Shown here: piece by piece, positions 6,036 through 8,471 of the stretch
Position numbering within the stretch: the first letter of the stretch is position 1
How the letters are laid out: each line of letters starts with the position of its first letter
From: an uncultured Clostridia bacterium
GTDB lineage: Bacteria > Bacillota > Clostridia > Oscillospirales > Acutalibacteraceae
Direction: 5' to 3'
NCBI GenBank assembly: GCA_946006915.1
Contig: CAMFZK010000037.1
Coordinates: 1-8,471, forward strand
Length of the DNA stretch: 8,471 nucleotides
Notes under the pieces: generated by a model
Databases searched by the model: none
What the model was told of the DNA's origin: nothing
Seen by the model: only the letters and a program-made list of their open reading frames with translations
Made by a program: the position numbers and the translations under genes

Positions 6036-7955
6036 ATGGAAAACAAAAACGATTTTAAACCCTATGTTGCGGCTGAAAAAATCACGCCCGAAATTACCGT
6101 AACTTCCATTGTTATAGGTATTTTATTGGCTGTTGTTTTCGGCGCTGCAAATGCGTATTTAGGCCTTCGTGTAGGTATGACCGTTTCGGCATCTATCCCT
6201 GCGGCGGTTATTTCTATGGGTGTAATCCGCATTTTACTTCGCAGAAATTCTATTCTTGAAAACAATATGGTGCAAACCATCGGTTCTGCGGGTGAATCAC
6301 TTGCGGCGGGTACTATTTTCACCTTGCCTGCCTTATTTATTTGGGCGTCCGAAGGTAAAACTTCCGCTCCCGATATTGTTGAAATCACCCTAATAGCACT
6401 TATAGGCGGTCTTTTAGGCGTACTGTTTATGGTGCCTCTTCGAAATGCGCTTATTGTAAAAGAACACGGCGTTCTACCCTACCCGGAAGGCACCGCTTGT
6501 GCCGAAGTGCTTTTAGCGGGCGAACAGGGCGGTGCAAACGCTTCTACCGTATTTGCAGGTATGGGTTTTGCCGCACTTTTTAAATTTATTATTGACGGTC
6601 TTAAATTAGTAGCCGGCGAAGTTTCGGTCCGTGTTAAAGGTTTTGCGGGCGAAATAGGCACTCAAATTTATCCTGCCGTTATGAGCGTAGGTTACATTTG
6701 CGGACCTAAAATTTCCTCTTATATGTTTGCCGGCGGTGTACTTAGTTGGCTTGTTATGATTCCGCTTATTGTCCTTTTCGGCGGCGATATGGTATTAGCC
6801 CCCGGTACTGCACCTATAAGCGAAATTTTTGCAAACGGCGGTGCGGGCGCTATTTGGGGAACTTATATCCGTTACATCGGTGCAGGTGCATTAACTGCGG
6901 GCGGTATTATAAGTCTTATTAAATCACTTCCGATTATTGTTAAAACTTTTAGCGGTGCCATTAAAAGTTTAAGAGGTTCTAAAGTCGGTTCTGACGAGCG
7001 TACTTCCCGTGACCTTAATATGGCATTTATAGTAATTGCCATTGCGGTTTTAACGCTTCTCATTTGGTTAATCCCCGCTATCCCCGTTTCACTTTTGGGT
7101 GCCGCTATTATTGTTGTTTTCGGTTTCTTCTTTGCAACCGTTTCTTCAAGAATGGTAGGACTTGTAGGAAGCAGTAACAACCCCGTTTCGGGTATGGCTA
7201 TTGCCACCTTGCTTGTTGCAACACTTGTACTTAAAGTTACAGGCCTTAGCGGTATTGAGGGTATGTGCAGTGCCATTGCAATTGGCTCGATTATTTGTAT
7301 TATTGCCGCCATTGCAGGTGACACTTCGCAAGACCTTAAAACCGGTTTCTTACTCGGTGCTACACCTAAAAAACAACAAATCGGCGAAATGATTGGCGTT
7401 ATTGCTTCGGCTTTGGCAATTGGCGGAACATTATATCTTTTAAACACCGCTTACGGCTTTGGCACAGACGAACTTGCCGCTCCGCAAGCCACCCTTATGA
7501 AACTCATTGTAGAGGGTGTTATGGGCGGTAATCTTCCGTGGACACTTGTGTTTATAGGCGTATTTATTGCCGTAGTTGTTGAGCTTATCGGTATTCCTGT
7601 TCTCCCCTTTGCAATTGGTGTTTATTTGCCGGTTCAACTAAACGCTTGCATTATGGTGGGCGGTCTTGTACGGCTTATTGTTGAAAAGATTGCAGGCAAA
7701 AAAGAAAACAAAAAGGAAATTGTCAACAACGGTATTCTTTTCTGTTCGGGTATGATTGCGGGTGAAGGTATTGTAGGTATTCTTTTGGCATTACTTGCGG
7801 TATTCGGCATTGACAAAGCATTAAACCTTTCGGAAAAAATGGGTATTTCCCCTGTTGTTTCGCAAATCGGCGGTGTATTGTTATTCGCTGTAATTATTCT
7901 TACCCTCGTATCATTTACCTTTGGTAAAAAGAAAAAATCCAATGAAGAACAGTAA
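6036..7955 (+). CDS. OPT-family oligopeptide transporter
   Basis: This 639-residue membrane protein belongs to the prokaryotic branch of the oligopeptide transporter family, usually seen as proton-coupled importers of small peptides (some relatives move metal chelates). Around 14-16 hydrophobic segments are visible. Motifs include GAANAYLGLRVGMTVSASIP at about 36-55, LPYPEGTACAEVLLAGE at 147-163, NPVSGMAIATLL at 382-393, GDTSQDLKTGFLLGATP at 428-444, LPFAIGVYLPVQLN at 523-536 and CSGMIAGEG at 570-578. The C-terminal tail is short and charged (KKKKSNEEQ). GGAG at 6027-6030 precedes the ATG by 5 nt. It lies 21 nt after pepD, and its last codons overlap the start of a PqqD-like gene by 14 nt, which suggests translational coupling. 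The precise substrate cannot be read from the sequence, but the PepD neighbour favours peptides. Confidence 0.94.
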   Translation: MENKNDFKPYVAAEKITPEITVTSIVIGILLAVVFGAANAYLGLRVGMTVSASIPAAVISMGVIRILLRRNSILENNMVQTIGSAGESLAAGTIFTLPALFIWASEGKTSAPDIVEITLIALIGGLLGVLFMVPLRNALIVKEHGVLPYPEGTACAEVLLAGEQGGANASTVFAGMGFAALFKFIIDGLKLVAGEVSVRVKGFAGEIGTQIYPAVMSVGYICGPKISSYMFAGGVLSWLVMIPLIVLFGGDMVLAPGTAPISEIFANGGAGAIWGTYIRYIGAGALTAGGIISLIKSLPIIVKTFSGAIKSLRGSKVGSDERTSRDLNMAFIVIAIAVLTLLIWLIPAIPVSLLGAAIIVVFGFFFATVSSRMVGLVGSSNNPVSGMAIATLLVATLVLKVTGLSGIEGMCSAIAIGSIICIIAAIAGDTSQDLKTGFLLGATPKKQQIGEMIGVIASALAIGGTLYLLNTAYGFGTDELAAPQATLMKLIVEGVMGGNLPWTLVFIGVFIAVVVELIGIPVLPFAIGVYLPVQLNACIMVGGLVRLIVEKIAGKKENKKEIVNNGILFCSGMIAGEGIVGILLALLAVFGIDKALNLSEKMGISPVVSQIGGVLLFAVIILTLVSFTFGKKKKSNEEQ

Positions 7956-8271
7956 AAATTTTCTTGAAAATAAGCCGAAAAAGAACCCTAATATAAATTG
8001 GACTCTTGAGGGCGGCAAGGTAACTTTAGAAATAGAAAACAAGGGTTTTTTTAACACTTTAGCGCAAAAACTCTTTAAAAAACCGAGAATTAGTTATATT
8101 CACCTTGACGAAACCGGAAGTTTCATTTGGCCTTTAATTGACGGCAAAACCGATATTACCGATTTGGGCAAACAGTTAAAAGAACATTTCGGCGAAAAGG
8201 CAGAACCGTTGTACGAACGGCTTTCAAAATACATTAAAATACTTGAAAGTTACGGTTTTGTTGAATTATAG
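7942..8271 (+). CDS. PqqD-like small protein
   Basis: The protein is 109 residues and soluble by appearance. The C-terminal half, from about residue 50, matches the PqqD winged-helix family: LDETGSFIWPLIDGKTDI at 55-72, then an amphipathic region ending in LESYGFVEL. PqqD-type domains bind leader peptides of ribosomally made peptides (RRE domains), but many free-standing members have no known role. The N-terminal 50 residues are lysine-rich, with NWTLEGGKVTLEIENKG resembling a strand-turn-strand. The ATG at 7942 was chosen over an in-frame TTG at 7921, which lies further inside the transporter gene. No good Shine-Dalgarno precedes it, so translation probably depends on ribosomes finishing the overlapping OPT gene. 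No radical SAM enzyme or precursor peptide gene is present in the window, so a RiPP role is unsupported here. Confidence 0.8.
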   Translation: MKNSKNFLENKPKKNPNINWTLEGGKVTLEIENKGFFNTLAQKLFKKPRISYIHLDETGSFIWPLIDGKTDITDLGKQLKEHFGEKAEPLYERLSKYIKILESYGFVEL

Positions 8272-8286
8272 AACAGAGGTAGATTT

Positions 8287-8471
8287 ATGAAACTGCAACA
8301 AAATATACTTAACAGGGTACGGCAGGTAGAAGAAAAAAGGGGTATTGTTTACGCAAAGACAGACGGTAAACTTTACAAAGCACTTAAATTTCTTTATATT
8401 GTGCTATTGGTTTATACCTTTATTATAAACGCCCTGTTTGTGTTATCTAATTTTATGGTTTATTACGGAAC
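8287..8471 (+). CDS. Membrane protein of unknown function, N-terminal part (cut by window end)
   Basis: An open frame runs from ATG at 8287 to the window edge without a stop, 61 codons. AGAGGT (8275-8280) lies 6 nt upstream, which supports a real start 15 nt after the PqqD-like stop. The first 34 or so residues are charged and hydrophilic (ILNRVRQVEEKRGIVYAKTD), and a strong hydrophobic segment follows at about 35-58 (FLYIVLLVYTFIINALFVLS), probably a first transmembrane helix with a cytosolic N-terminus. I do not recognise the family from this fragment. Its spacing makes it the fourth gene of the pepD-OPT-PqqD-like operon. Confidence 0.75.
   Translation, partial: MKLQQNILNRVRQVEEKRGIVYAKTDGKLYKALKFLYIVLLVYTFIINALFVLSNFMVYYG

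Noticed and set aside
6872..7447. 191-codon open frame on the minus strand inside the OPT gene
   Set aside because: It lies wholly opposite a clear OPT coding sequence, resembles no family I know, and has the Pro/Ala/Ile-rich composition expected of a reverse-strand shadow.
7921..7941. TTG start for the PqqD-like gene
   Set aside because: It would extend the overlap with the transporter gene to 35 nt, adding only residues translated from its lysine-rich tail region; the ATG at 7942 is a common coupled-start arrangement.
1..8471. Mobile elements, CRISPR arrays or defence systems
   Set aside because: No transposase or integrase, no spaced direct repeats, no terminal inverted repeats and no recognisable defence domains were seen on either strand.

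Overview
The window looks like chromosomal DNA of a low-to-moderate GC Gram-positive anaerobe, most likely a Clostridia member (Oscillospiraceae/Ruminococcaceae-like). That is an inference from strong GGAGG-type ribosome binding sites, extended -10 promoters, a tRNA with encoded CCA, and the gene families present (a PepD/OPT peptide module, a YeiH-type exporter and an RnfD-like membrane protein). I see no insertion sequence, prophage, CRISPR array or plasmid signature.

Left arm, minus strand (9-3379). Reading leftwards from 3379 there is a YeiH-family membrane protein, then a tRNA-Arg(ACG) with its own promoter and a strong hairpin terminator, then a two-gene rRNA modification operon: rsmE (16S m3U1498 methyltransferase, GTG start) followed 13 nt later by an RsmF-type m5C methyltransferase. 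Both enzymes modify the decoding region of 16S rRNA.

Centre (3380-3524) is a 145-bp divergent intergenic region with back-to-back promoters and a short palindrome. It separates the YeiH-like gene from a plus-strand gene for an RnfD/NqrB-type integral membrane subunit. That subunit is an orphan within this window: no other Rnf/Nqr genes flank it. It also lacks the usual SGAT-type flavin attachment motif.

Right arm, plus strand (4485-8471). A good promoter drives pepD (Xaa-His dipeptidase, M20C). It is followed 21 nt later by a 639-residue OPT-family oligopeptide transporter, then a 109-residue PqqD-like protein whose start overlaps the transporter's end by 14 nt, then a membrane protein gene cut off by the window edge. 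The likely logic is peptide uptake (OPT) and intracellular hydrolysis (PepD). The PqqD-like protein and the new membrane protein are translationally coupled additions of unknown role. The least explained parts of the window are the OPT/PqqD-like/membrane-protein string and the orphan RnfD-like protein.
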